46,008 bases of DNA from Paracoccaceae bacterium (GCA_009920775.1 RFZI01000005.1:1-46008); one strand, 5' to 3'. Shown: positions 1-9,622, counted from the stretch's first letter. Translations and numbers: made by a program. Notes: a model not told the origin generated them from the letters alone.

Positions 1-47
1 AATTCGAAACGGGCGAGGATCTGGTCGAGTTTGTCTGCGGCTACCAT
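1..47 (-). CDS. prfA: Peptide chain release factor 1, N-terminal fragment (runs off window)
   Basis: Reverse strand from the ATG at 47 reads MVAADKLDQILARFE, resembling the RF1 N-terminus; only 15 codons visible. Confidence 0.5.
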   Translation of the reverse strand, partial: MVAADKLDQILARFE

Positions 48-78
48 GCGCCTGCCTTCCCCTATCGCCGCTTGGGCG

Positions 79-501
79 TCAAGGGGCTGGAATGCCCGCC
101 GCGGCGAGCCAGCCTTCCACGCGGGCGCGATTGACGCCCATGTCGCCCTGCCCAAAGCGGGCGCGGCCATAGACGGTCAGGGTTTGGCCCTCAAGCCGGA
201 TGGTCGTGTAATCGGGAAAGCCCCAAAGGCGGGAGCGGCTGATAAGCGTAATCATGCCCTCATCGGCAGAGCCTGCGAGGCGCTCGGTACGGGGGTTGGC
301 CTCGGCGATCTGAATCAAACGTTCGAGAATCTCCCGATCTCCACCACGGACTGCGACAAAAGAATTGAGGCCGGCGCTATCGCCAACAGGCAGATCAGGC
401 GGAGCCTTGTGCCAGCGCGCAGGGTCCGAAGGCGCAAGGCGGACATAGAGGGCAAAGGCAGCGATCAGCCCAACAAGACAGATGATCCCCCACTTCACCA
501 T
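79..501 (-). CDS. DUF1499-like membrane-anchored protein
   Basis: 140 aa ORF with N-terminal TM; motifs SRSRLWGFPDYTTIRLEG..LTVYGRARFG typical of DUF1499. Confidence 0.7.
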   Translation of the reverse strand: MVKWGIICLVGLIAAFALYVRLAPSDPARWHKAPPDLPVGDSAGLNSFVAVRGGDREILERLIQIAEANPRTERLAGSADEGMITLISRSRLWGFPDYTTIRLEGQTLTVYGRARFGQGDMGVNRARVEGWLAAAGIPAP

Positions 502-2366
502 CAGCGCACCGGAACTCCGGGCAGGATGCAGAACATCTCGTAAAGGAGATTGGCCGCCGTTAGCGCGGTATTGCCCGAGGTGTCATAGGGCGGCGAGACC
601 TCGACGAGATCGCAGCCGACGATATTGAGGCCGCGCAGACCGCGGATCAGCTGAACCGCCTGCGGCGTGGTCAAACCGCAGATCTCGGGCGTGCCGGTGC
701 CGGGAGCATAGGCGGGATCGAGGCTGTCGATATCATAGGTGATATAGACCGGCGTCTCGCCGATCTGGGCCTTGACCCGCTCCGCGAGCGGCCCGAGCGG
801 CTGTTGCCAGATCTCTTCGGCCTGCACGACGTTAAAGCCCCACCCCCGCGCCTCGTTGAAATCTTCCGCGGTATAGCCTGTGCCGCGAAGGCCAATTTGC
901 CAGACTTTCTGTGGGTTTATCAGGTCTTCTTCATAAGCGCGGCGGAATGGTGTGCCGTGGGCGATGGCCTCGCCAAACATATGGTCGTTGATATCGGCAT
1001 GAGCATCGACATCGACGAGCGCCACGGGGCCATGCTTTTTCGCGATGGCCCGCAGGATCGGCAGGGTCAGCGTGTGATCGCCGCCCATCGTCATCGGCAG
1101 CGCACCGGAGTTGAGGATCGCGTCGTAAGCCTCTGTAATCCTGAGAACACTATCCTTCAGATCAAAGGTATTGATCGCCACATCGCCGATATCGGCGCAC
1201 TGAAGCCCGTCAAAAGGTGCCGCCCCTGTCCCCATGTTATAGGGCCGCAGCATGGCGCTTTCGGCGCGGATCGCCTTGGGGCCAAAGCGTGTGCCGGATC
1301 GCCAGGAGGCGCCGATATCCATCGGCACCCCCACGAAGGCCACGTCGAGTCCCTCGGCGCTGGAGGCCGCAGGCAGCCGCATGAAGGTATTGGGGCCGCC
1401 AAAGCGCGGCATTTCATTTCCCCCAAGCGGCTGGTTCGGCATCAGCGTCCCTTTCGGTTCCAACTCATAGGGCGGCGACACTTCGACGATATCCCCACCC
1501 ACAAGGTTGATGCCAGCAAGATCGCGCAGCATCGCCGCCGCCTGCCAGCTTGTCAGCCCACCCCAAACTGGCGTGCCGGTCCCCGGCGCGAAGGCCGGAT
1601 CGAGCGCGTCGATGTCGAAGGTGATATAGGTCGGGTTATCGCCCACCTTGGCCTTGGCCTGTTCAACCACCCAAGCCGTGCCCTTCTCGTGCACCGCGCG
1701 GGCGTCGATATAGTCCATCCCGCAGTAGTCGTCGCATTCGGTGCGGATGCCGATCTGGATCGAGCGGGCGGGATCGACGAGGCCGAGCTTGACGGCTTTG
1801 TACATGAACGTCCCGTGGTCGATCCGGCTCATGTCGTCGTCGGCCCAGAGATCGGAGTGGGCGTCGAAATGGATCACCGACATGGGGCCATATTTCTCGG
1901 CATAGGCCTTGAGGATCGGCAGGGTGATGAAATGGTCGCCCCCCAGCGTCACGGTGCCGACATTCGCGGCAAGGATCGTGCGGATGTGATCGGTCACGAG
2001 ATCGGGGAAGCTCGGCGTATAGGCATAATCAAACGCCACATCGCCATAGTCGATCACCGAAAATTCGCCCAAGGGATCAAAGCCCTGCCAGCCATAGGGC
2101 GGGTCATAGGGCTGAAGCGTCGAAGCCTCGCGGATGGCGCGGGGGCCAAAGCGGGTGCCGGTGCGGTGCGTCACCGCCTGATCGAAGGGCACGCCGGTGA
2201 TGGCGAGGTCTACGCCTGTCAAATCCTTGGTATAGGTCCGGCGCAGGAACGAGGTGGCGCCGCCAAAGGCGTTTTCAAAGGCGAGGCCACGACGGCCTTC
2301 GCGGGTGAAAGCAAGATCGACCTGCTTTTTTGCGTCTTCAAGAGCCATGAATGGAACTCCGGTCAA
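501..2366 (-). CDS. Two agmatinase/ureohydrolase domains in one ORF (fusion)
   Basis: Two complete metal-site motif sets: GGDHFITLPI/DAHSD/DIDALDPAFAPGTGTP and GGDHTLTLPI/DAHAD/DIDSLDPAYAPGTGTP; junction near 1465 at VEVSPPYE-LEPKGTLMPNQPLGG. Confidence 0.85.
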   Translation of the reverse strand: MTGVPFMALEDAKKQVDLAFTREGRRGLAFENAFGGATSFLRRTYTKDLTGVDLAITGVPFDQAVTHRTGTRFGPRAIREASTLQPYDPPYGWQGFDPLGEFSVIDYGDVAFDYAYTPSFPDLVTDHIRTILAANVGTVTLGGDHFITLPILKAYAEKYGPMSVIHFDAHSDLWADDDMSRIDHGTFMYKAVKLGLVDPARSIQIGIRTECDDYCGMDYIDARAVHEKGTAWVVEQAKAKVGDNPTYITFDIDALDPAFAPGTGTPVWGGLTSWQAAAMLRDLAGINLVGGDIVEVSPPYELEPKGTLMPNQPLGGNEMPRFGGPNTFMRLPAASSAEGLDVAFVGVPMDIGASWRSGTRFGPKAIRAESAMLRPYNMGTGAAPFDGLQCADIGDVAINTFDLKDSVLRITEAYDAILNSGALPMTMGGDHTLTLPILRAIAKKHGPVALVDVDAHADINDHMFGEAIAHGTPFRRAYEEDLINPQKVWQIGLRGTGYTAEDFNEARGWGFNVVQAEEIWQQPLGPLAERVKAQIGETPVYITYDIDSLDPAYAPGTGTPEICGLTTPQAVQLIRGLRGLNIVGCDLVEVSPPYDTSGNTALTAANLLYEMFCILPGVPVR

Positions 2367-2461
2367 AAGAGGCGCGTCGTTTCGTCGGCGGAGACGCGCG
2401 TCATCCGGCCCGTCCAGTGTGACGCGGGCAGGCGGGGAGTCAAGAATTTTTGATCAAAAGC

Positions 2462-3625
2462 CTAGCGCAGAGGCTGCGCGGTTTCGACCAGTTTGGCGAA
2501 GAACGAGGCGCCGACCGCCGATATCTCGTCGTCGAAATTATAGGCCGGATGGTGCAGCCCCGCCGTATCGCCATTGCCGATGAAGAGATAAGAGCCGGGG
2601 CGCTTTTCAAGGAAATACGAGAAATCCTCGGCCCCCATTTCCGAGCTGCCCTCTTCGGTCACGGCATCATCGCCCGAGATCGCGCGGGCGACATTGGCGG
2701 CGAAGGTCGTCTTGTCGGGATCGTTGATCGTCGCCGGATAGCCCACGACATAGTCGAGCTTGGCCTCGACCCCGAAGCTCAGCGAATGGCCATCGACGAT
2801 CTCTTTGAGGCGCTTCTGCACCATGGCCTGCACCTTCTTGTCGAAGGTGCGGATCGTGCCGTTGATGAAGGCGGTGTCGGGGATGATGTTGTCGACCGTT
2901 CCAGCATGGAACTGCGTCACCGAGACGACCAGCTCATCAAGCGGATTGTGGTTGCGGCTGACGATAGTCTGGATCGCCTGCACCATGTTCACACCCGCCG
3001 CCAAAGGATCGACTGTCTCATGCGGATAGGCGCCGTGGCCGCCCTTGCCTTGGATGTTGATGGTGAACGTATCCACCGCCGCCATGATCGGCCCCGGCAT
3101 CGTATAGAAATGCCCCTTGGGGGTGCCGGGGGCGTTGTGAAGGGCATAAACCTCGCTGATATCGAACCGGTCGAGCATACCCTCCTGCACCATCACCTCG
3201 GCGCCGCCACCGGTTTCTTCGGCCGGCTGGAAGATCAGCGCCACGCGGCCCTTGAAATTGCGGGTCTCGGCCAGATAGCGGGCGGCGCCCAAAAGCATCG
3301 TCGTATGCCCGTCATGGCCGCAGGCGTGCATCTTGCCAGAGTTTTGCGAGGCATACTCAAGCCCGGTGATCTCGGTCAGCGGCAGCGCGTCCATATCGGC
3401 ACGAAGGCCGATGGTCGGCCCATCCCCCTGCCCTTCGATGATCGCCACCACGCCCGAGGTGGCGATGCCGGTGTGGATCTCGGTGATGCCAAACTCCTTA
3501 AGCCGCTCGACCACATATTCCGCCGTCTTTTCGCAATGCATCCCAAGCTCGGGGTTGCGATGGATATGCTGGCGCCAAGTTTTCATGTCGTCGGCATAGG
3601 CGGAAATTCGGTTGATGACGGGCAC
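2462..3625 (-). CDS. M20 family amidohydrolase (hippurate hydrolase-like)
   Basis: HRNPELGMHCEKTA, RADMDALP, HACGHDGHTTMLLG, FQPAEETGGGA; GTG start (VPVINRISAYADD) preferred over the upstream in-frame ATG, which would overlap mazG. Confidence 0.85.
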   Translation of the reverse strand: MPVINRISAYADDMKTWRQHIHRNPELGMHCEKTAEYVVERLKEFGITEIHTGIATSGVVAIIEGQGDGPTIGLRADMDALPLTEITGLEYASQNSGKMHACGHDGHTTMLLGAARYLAETRNFKGRVALIFQPAEETGGGAEVMVQEGMLDRFDISEVYALHNAPGTPKGHFYTMPGPIMAAVDTFTINIQGKGGHGAYPHETVDPLAAGVNMVQAIQTIVSRNHNPLDELVVSVTQFHAGTVDNIIPDTAFINGTIRTFDKKVQAMVQKRLKEIVDGHSLSFGVEAKLDYVVGYPATINDPDKTTFAANVARAISGDDAVTEEGSSEMGAEDFSYFLEKRPGSYLFIGNGDTAGLHHPAYNFDDEISAVGASFFAKLVETAQPLR

Positions 3626-3688
3626 GGCTGGACTCTCGGCTTGGGGTGAATACCTTGCGGAGAGAACCTCAAAGAAAGCCGTTTCGCA

Positions 3689-4537
3689 ATGGATCAAAAC
3701 GCCTCCGACGCCCTCATTCACGATCAAAGCGCCGGAATCGAGCGGCTGATCGAGATCATGCGCCGCCTGCGCGATCCGCAAACCGGCTGCCCTTGGGATA
3801 TCGAGCAGGACTTCTCGACCATCGCCCCCTATACGATTGAAGAGGCCTATGAGGTGGCGGATGCGATCGAGCGCGAGGCCTTTGGCGAGCTGAAGGGCGA
3901 GCTGGGCGATCTGCTCTTGCAGTCGGTCTATCACGCGCAAATAGCGGACGAGGCGGGGCATTTCAGCTTTGCCGATGTGGTGCGCACCGTCTCCGACAAG
4001 ATGGTGGCGCGGCATCCCCACGTGTTCGGCGATGAGAGCCGCGAGAAATCGGCCGAGCAGCAGACCAAGGATTGGGAGCGGATCAAGGCTGCCGAACGCG
4101 CCGCTGCGGGCGAGACCGGACCTGCCCGCACCCTCGATGGTGTGGCGATGGGACTGCCCGCGCTGATGCGGGCAGTGAAGCTGCAAAAGCGGGCCGCAAG
4201 GGTCGGCTTTGATTGGCCTTCGACCGACGAGGTTCTCGCCAAGCTCGTTGAAGAGGCGGGCGAGTTGACCGAGGCGCGGGCGAGCCTCTCGGAGGACGAG
4301 ATCGAAGAGGAATTCGGCGATCTTCTTTTCGTCGTGGCCAACCTCGGCCGCCACTTTGGCGTCGATCCCGAAGCCGCCCTGCGCCGCGCCAACGCCAAAT
4401 TCACCCGCCGCTTCGCCGCGATCGAGGATGCCCTCGCGGCACGCGGCAAAACGCCCGCGCAAAGCGATCTGGCGGAAATGGATGCGCTTTGGGACGCTGC
4501 CAAGGCGGCGGAAAAGGCCAAAAATATTTCCGACTAA
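3689..4537 (+). CDS. mazG: Nucleoside triphosphate pyrophosphohydrolase MazG
   Basis: LRDPQTGCPWDIEQDFSTIAPYTIEEAYEVADAI; second MazG repeat EEAGELTEAR..EEEFGDLLFV. Confidence 0.93.
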   Translation: MDQNASDALIHDQSAGIERLIEIMRRLRDPQTGCPWDIEQDFSTIAPYTIEEAYEVADAIEREAFGELKGELGDLLLQSVYHAQIADEAGHFSFADVVRTVSDKMVARHPHVFGDESREKSAEQQTKDWERIKAAERAAAGETGPARTLDGVAMGLPALMRAVKLQKRAARVGFDWPSTDEVLAKLVEEAGELTEARASLSEDEIEEEFGDLLFVVANLGRHFGVDPEAALRRANAKFTRRFAAIEDALAARGKTPAQSDLAEMDALWDAAKAAEKAKNISD

Positions 4538-4572
4538 AGTATTCAGGTATTGACCTGACTAAAATAGTCGGA
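4529..4572. promoter_or_regulatory. Pair of imperfect palindromic operator-like boxes, probably iron-responsive
   Basis: TCCGACTAAAGTATTCAGG (4529-4547) and CCTGACTAAAATAGTCGGA (4554-4572); the reverse complement of box 1 matches box 2 at 15/19; 33 nt upstream of the iron SBP start. Confidence 0.6.
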
Positions 4573-4605
4573 TTTATCGGAGCCATCGAAACCACGGAGC
4601 CCGAG

Positions 4606-5610
4606 ATGAACACTCGCACCCTTCTTGCCACCCTTCTTGCAACCTCGACCGCCCTTCCGGCGCTAGCCGATGTCAATATCTACACCACCCGCCAGCCCGA
4701 GCTGATCCAGCCGGTGATGGACGCCTTCACCGAGGCAACCGGCATCGCCGTCAATCTCGCCTATGTCTCCGAAGGCATCGTCGAGCGCCTCAAGGCCGAA
4801 GGCCGCCGCTCGCCCGCCGATCTGGTGATGACCGTCGATGTGGCGAGCCTGCAGCAGATCGTCGAGGCCGATGTGCTCCAGCCGGTCGAGAACGAAGCGC
4901 TGGCTGCCGCGATCCCCGCGCACCTGCGCAGCCCCGACAATCTCTGGTTTGGCCTGACCACCCGCGCCCGCATCGTCTATGCAAGCAAAGACCGCGTGGC
5001 CGATGGCGAGCTCGTGACCTACGAAGATCTGGCCGACCCCAAGTGGCAGGGCCGCATCTGTACCCGTTCGGGCCTGCATCCCTATAACCTCGCCCTCGCG
5101 GCGGCGATGGTTGCCCACCACGGCGAGGATGAAACCCGCGTCTGGGCCGAAGGCGTCCGCGCCAACCTCGCCCGCAAGCCCGAAGGCAACGACCGCGCGC
5201 AGGTCAAAGCGATCTGGGCTGGCGAATGCGACATCAGCCTCGGCAACACCTATTACATGGGCGAGATGCTCAAGGACGCCGAGCAGACCGAATGGGCCAA
5301 TTCCGTCCGCATCATCTTCCCGACCTTCGAGAACGGCGGCACCCATGTGAACATCTCGGGCGTCGCCATGACGCAGGCCGCGCCCAACAAGGACGACGCG
5401 CTCAAGCTCATGGAATTCCTCGTCTCCCCCGAGGCGCAGGCGATCTATGCCGAGCTGAACAACGAATATCCCGTGCTCGAGGGCGCCAAGATCTCGGATC
5501 TCGTCGCCAGCTGGGGTAGCTTTGCTGCAGACGAGATTGATCTCACCAATCTGGCCAGTGAGCGCCCGACCGCGCTGAAAATCATGGAGCAGGTGAACTT
5601 CGACGGGTAA
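4606..5610 (+). CDS. Fe(3+) ABC transporter substrate-binding protein (FbpA/AfuA-like)
   Basis: Signal peptide then VNIYTTRQPELIQPVMDAFTEATGI, RICTRSG, GNTYYMGEM; extracellular family 1 SBP. Confidence 0.9.
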   Translation: MNTRTLLATLLATSTALPALADVNIYTTRQPELIQPVMDAFTEATGIAVNLAYVSEGIVERLKAEGRRSPADLVMTVDVASLQQIVEADVLQPVENEALAAAIPAHLRSPDNLWFGLTTRARIVYASKDRVADGELVTYEDLADPKWQGRICTRSGLHPYNLALAAAMVAHHGEDETRVWAEGVRANLARKPEGNDRAQVKAIWAGECDISLGNTYYMGEMLKDAEQTEWANSVRIIFPTFENGGTHVNISGVAMTQAAPNKDDALKLMEFLVSPEAQAIYAELNNEYPVLEGAKISDLVASWGSFAADEIDLTNLASERPTALKIMEQVNFDG

Positions 5611-5633
5611 TGCCCTGACAAAGCTCGATTATA

Positions 5634-5667
5634 GAAAGGCGGAGTCCGTCAGGACTCGGCCTTTTCC
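5634..5667. terminator. Bidirectional hairpin terminator between convergent genes
   Basis: AAAGGCggAGTCCgtcaGGACTcgGCCTTTT stem-loop with one mismatch, overlapping the stop codon of the downstream minus-strand gene. Confidence 0.6.
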
Positions 5668-7460
5668 ATGAGCATCAGCCACTCTTCCTCGGCCTGCGCC
5701 ACCGCATCCTGCCGCTCGGCCAGCGCCTCGGATGCCTTGGCGAATTTCGCGGGCTGGGCGGAAAAGAGATTGGGATCGGCCAGCAGCTCTTCGAGCTTGG
5801 CGATCTCGGCGGTGAGCTTGTCGATCACGCCCGGCAGGCTTTCGAGGCGGTGTTTCTCGGTGAAGGTCAGACCTGATTTCTTTGCGGCGGCAACGGGTTC
5901 TGGCGCCTTCTCGGGCGCTTTGGGCTTCTCGGACTGCACCACCGGCGCCGCCTCGCCTTTCTGCGCCTGATAATCCGTCCAGCCGCCGGCATAGACGGTC
6001 GCCTTGCCGTCTCCGTCCATCGCGACGGTCGTCGTCGCCACGCGATCAAGGAAATCGCGGTCGTGGCTCACGAGCAGAACCGTGCCGTCATAATCGTCGA
6101 GGATTTCCTGCAAGAGATCGAGCGTCTCGATATCAAGGTCGTTGGTCGGCTCGTCGAGGACGAGAAGGTTCGATTCCTTTGCCATGAGCCGCGCGAGGAG
6201 TAGCCGCGCCTTTTCTCCGCCCGAGAGCGCCCGCACAGGCGCACGTGCCTGCGCCTCGTCAAAAAGGAAGTCCTTGAGATAGCCGACAACGTGCCGCGGC
6301 TCGCCCCGCACCATGACCTGATCGGCCCGCCCGCCAACCCGCATTTCGGGGTCGGAGGTAAGATTTTCCCAAAGGCTCATGTCGGGATCGAGCTGCGCGC
6401 GGCTCTGGTCGAAGACGGCGCTGGCGAGGTTGGTGCCGAGGATGACGGTGCCGGAATCCGGCTGAACTTCGCCGGTCAACATTTTGAGAAGCGTTGTCTT
6501 TCCAACGCCGTTCGGGCCCACAAAAGCGATCCTGTCGCGCCGCTGAACGGTCAGGGAAAAGTTGCGGACGATATCCTTGCCGCCATAGGCCTTGGAGATC
6601 CCCTTGGCCTCGATCACCTTCTTGCCCGACAGTGGCCCGCTCTCGAGCGACAGCGCCGCCGCCCCCTGACGGCGGATCATCGCGGCGCGTTCGGCTCGCA
6701 GATCTTGCAGAGCCCGTACGCGCCCCATGTTGCGCTTGCGGCGGGCGGAGATGCCCTCGACCGCCCAACGCGCCTCGGCCTTGATCTTGCGATCCATCTT
6801 GTGGCGGGCGATGTCTTCCTCGTCCCAAGTCTTGTCGCGCCAGGCTTCGAAATCCTCGAAGCCGCGCTCTTGCCGCCGCACCATTCCCCTGTCGATCCAG
6901 AGGGTTGCGCGGGTAAGCTCACGCAAGAATGTCCGGTCGTGCGAGATCAAAACGAAGGCCGCCTTAGTGGTGCGGAGCGTGTCCTCAAGCCACTGAACGG
7001 CGGCGATATCAAGGTGGTTGGTCGGCTCGTCGAGGAGCATCAGCTCCGGCGCCTCGGCCATGAGCTTGGCCAGCGCCGCCCGCCGCCGCTCACCGCCCGA
7101 GGCGGTCTCGACCGGGCGCTCGGGATCAAAGCCCAGCCCCTCGGCCGCGACGTTCACACGGTAGGCCTCGCCCTCGGGCAGGCCGCTCGCTGCATAGTCG
7201 CCGAGCGTGGCGAAGCCCGACATATCGGGATCCTGCTCCATATAGCCCACGGTCACACCGGGCGGCACCACGCGGTCGCCTTTGTCGGCCTCGACAAGCC
7301 CCGCCATGATCTTCATCAGCGTCGATTTGCCGGATCCGTTGCGGCCGACCAAAGCCACGCGATCGCCCTGCTGCACCACGAGCGAAAGCTCGGAAAACAG
7401 GGGATTGCCGCCAAAGGTCAGCGAGGTGTCGGAAAGTTGGAGAAGAGGTGCGCGCGCCAT
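5649..7460 (-). CDS. ABC-F family ATPase (Uup-like)
   Basis: Two ABC domains: GRNGSGKST / SGGERRRAALAKLM / LLLDEPTNHLD and GPNGVGKTT / LSGGEKARLLLARLM / LVLDEPTNDLD; C-terminal coiled coil. Confidence 0.93.
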   Translation of the reverse strand: MARAPLLQLSDTSLTFGGNPLFSELSLVVQQGDRVALVGRNGSGKSTLMKIMAGLVEADKGDRVVPPGVTVGYMEQDPDMSGFATLGDYAASGLPEGEAYRVNVAAEGLGFDPERPVETASGGERRRAALAKLMAEAPELMLLDEPTNHLDIAAVQWLEDTLRTTKAAFVLISHDRTFLRELTRATLWIDRGMVRRQERGFEDFEAWRDKTWDEEDIARHKMDRKIKAEARWAVEGISARRKRNMGRVRALQDLRAERAAMIRRQGAAALSLESGPLSGKKVIEAKGISKAYGGKDIVRNFSLTVQRRDRIAFVGPNGVGKTTLLKMLTGEVQPDSGTVILGTNLASAVFDQSRAQLDPDMSLWENLTSDPEMRVGGRADQVMVRGEPRHVVGYLKDFLFDEAQARAPVRALSGGEKARLLLARLMAKESNLLVLDEPTNDLDIETLDLLQEILDDYDGTVLLVSHDRDFLDRVATTTVAMDGDGKATVYAGGWTDYQAQKGEAAPVVQSEKPKAPEKAPEPVAAAKKSGLTFTEKHRLESLPGVIDKLTAEIAKLEELLADPNLFSAQPAKFAKASEALAERQDAVAQAEEEWLMLMEKAES

Positions 7461-7469
7461 GCGCCGGAG

Positions 7470-8243
7470 CTACTGTGCCCCATTCAAAACCGCAAGCCCC
7501 GGCAGCGCCATCGCCCGCAGGAGCCGCTTGCGGACGGCTGGGATGCGGGCGATCTCGAGGCCAGTGAAGACATGGAGCGTCCCGAGTCTGCGGTCGATCA
7601 CTGCGTGATCCGACACCCAGCCCCCCATTGCCAGATAGCTGCGCAAGAGCGGGGGCAACTGGGAAAGCCCCTGCTTGGGATCCGTTTCGCCGGCCCTCTG
7701 GGCAAGGTCGACAGTTTCCTACGCCCGACGACGCGGAAGCCATTGCGCCGGAGCAAGGTTTTTTTGCGCCAAAAGCCCGAAGGCCGAGCGATAGGGAACA
7801 GGGCTGGTGCCGGCAAAGCTGGTGCAGCCAAAAAGAAGGCCAACGCTGCGTTCGTCGACGATCTGCGTCAGTGCTGCCCAAGCCAGCCGCAGCACATCTG
7901 GATCCTTGACCTCCGGATCGATGCAAAAGCGACTGAGCTCTGCAACCGGGCCCGCAAAGGCCTCCAGGCGGGACAGGTCATAGAATTGCGCGGAGTAGCT
8001 CTTGCTGATCTCGACCCCATCTTCGAGCAGCAAGAGCCGGAAGCTCCCCACCAGTCGGCCGGTTCCCTGCGCGCGCAGCAGGACATGATCGCAACGGTCA
8101 TCATAAGGATCGATTTCTCGGCCGTTCTCGCGCATATCGGAGCCTGCGGGCGGCGGAAAGCAGCGATGGCGCAATGCCTGTGCCTCCGCGATCTCTTCGG
8201 GCCTTGTCGCCAGACCCACGGTGTATCGGCCGGGCTCGATCAT
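7470..8243 (-). pseudogene. olsB: L-ornithine N-alpha-acyltransferase OlsB-like GNAT, interrupted by in-frame TAG
   Basis: Frame from 8243 (MIEPGRYTVGLATRPEEIAEAQALRHRCF...AELSRFCIDPE...QWLPRRRA) stops at TAG 7721-7719 and continues in the SAME frame ETVDLAQRAGETDPKQGLSQLPPLLRSYLAMGGWVSDHAVIDRRLGTLHVFTGLEI to 7470. Confidence 0.8.
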
Positions 8244-8315
8244 CACGCAAACGCCTCGTTTTGTCTGTCTCGGCCCGACAAAGATCGGGTCAGAAACCAA
8301 AAGGCCCTGTTGGCG

Positions 8316-8792
8316 TCAGTTTGATCCAATCAAATCCGCGGCGCTGAAGTTGCCAATGGCTCCAAGAAGCTGGCGGATCAGCGTGCTGTCGCGAACGTTG
8401 TCCTCGGTCACACGACGCGACAGGACGACAACCTCGCCGTCCTCAAGACCATAGCGGGCAACATTGGTGACAAGCCCTTGGGCGTTGAAGCTGATCGCCA
8501 CGACCTCGCGGCTGATCTCTTCGGGCGCTGCGGCGCCGAAATGCCGGAACACCGACGAGACATAATAGATGCCGCTCTCGTTCAGAACGCCGGTGATCGT
8601 CGGTGCGCCGATCTTTTCAAGAACGGTCTCGCGGGTATCGACGCCGACGACGACTTGCGCCAGATCCTCTTCGATCGGGGCATAGCCGTGCTTGCGCATG
8701 ACCGGAGCGCAGGCCGCAACCAAAGCCACCAAAGCCATAAGTGCAAGATTGCGTCGGATCGCTGTCCGGGTCGATCTGCCCATGATCCGCAT
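8316..8792 (-). CDS. bamE: SmpA/OmlA (BamE) family outer membrane assembly lipoprotein
   Basis: Lipobox-like LVALVAACAP, HGYAPIEEDLAQVVVGVDTRETVLEKIGAPT, YYVSSVFRHF; start could be 8813. Confidence 0.85.
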   Translation of the reverse strand: MRIMGRSTRTAIRRNLALMALVALVAACAPVMRKHGYAPIEEDLAQVVVGVDTRETVLEKIGAPTITGVLNESGIYYVSSVFRHFGAAAPEEISREVVAISFNAQGLVTNVARYGLEDGEVVVLSRRVTEDNVRDSTLIRQLLGAIGNFSAADLIGSN

Positions 8793-8862
8793 TGCTGCCC
8801 CCTTGCTTTGCATGGCCCTGCCTTTTAATCGGCTTACAGCATCGACGCCCCCAACATCAAGA

Positions 8863-9435
8863 ATGGAAGCGCCCGTGACCAAAGCTCTGCCCAGCCAGAC
8901 GATCCGTTTTGCCGACCTTCGCAACCGGAGAGACACCACTTTCGACCTTTCCCCGGATGCCTCCGGCCGTGCCGCCGTGTCCGAGGCCCTCGGGATCGTC
9001 GGCATCAAGAAGCTGCGTTTTGAGGGGCGGATTGCGCCACTGGGCAAGACTGACTGGGTGCTTGAGGCAAAGCTCGGTGCAACCGTGGTGCAGGACTGTG
9101 TGGTCACGCTCGACCCTGTCACCACCCGGATCGACGAGACGGTGCGCCGCAGCTACCTCTCGGAGATGCCGGACCTTGGCACTGGCGAGGTGGAAATGCC
9201 CGAGGACGACAGCGCCGAGCTTTTGCCGGCAGAGATCGACCTTGGAGAGGTGATGATCGAGGCTCTGGCGCTCGCCCTGCCCCCGTTTCCACGCGCCGAA
9301 GGTGTAAACTTGGGTGAAGCTGTCTATACCGAGCCCGGCGCCCGCCCGATGACAGACGACGAAGCCAAACCTTTCTCCGGCCTCGCCAGCCTGCGCGATG
9401 CCTTTGAAAACAAAGGCGAAGACAGCGATAAATAG
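8863..9435 (+). CDS. DUF177 / YceD family protein
   Basis: Located 5' of rpmF-plsX; VVQDCVVTLDPV and DDSAELLPAEIDLGEVMIEALALALPPFPR. Confidence 0.88.
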   Translation: MEAPVTKALPSQTIRFADLRNRRDTTFDLSPDASGRAAVSEALGIVGIKKLRFEGRIAPLGKTDWVLEAKLGATVVQDCVVTLDPVTTRIDETVRRSYLSEMPDLGTGEVEMPEDDSAELLPAEIDLGEVMIEALALALPPFPRAEGVNLGEAVYTEPGARPMTDDEAKPFSGLASLRDAFENKGEDSDK

Positions 9436-9622
9436 CCCCCGATGCAGCCCCAGAGAATCGGGGTTGCGCTGACAGGGAATCCCAGTATTTTCGCGGCCTC
9501 TTCCGGATCGAGGCTCGACATGCTGCGGCGGATCGCTTAAACGGCGCCGAGTCAGTTCTGGAATATGAAATCCGGGCCATGCCGCGAGGCGAAAGTGCCC
9601 CCCAATTCGAAGGTGTTGAGAC

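Noticed and set aside
804-2453. 549-aa plus-strand ORF over the agmatinase region
   Set aside because: Antisense shadow ORF; His/Arg/Gly-rich with no family motifs
6291-8324. 677-aa plus-strand ORF over the ABC-F and olsB region
   Set aside because: Antisense shadow ORF; both minus-strand genes are recognisable
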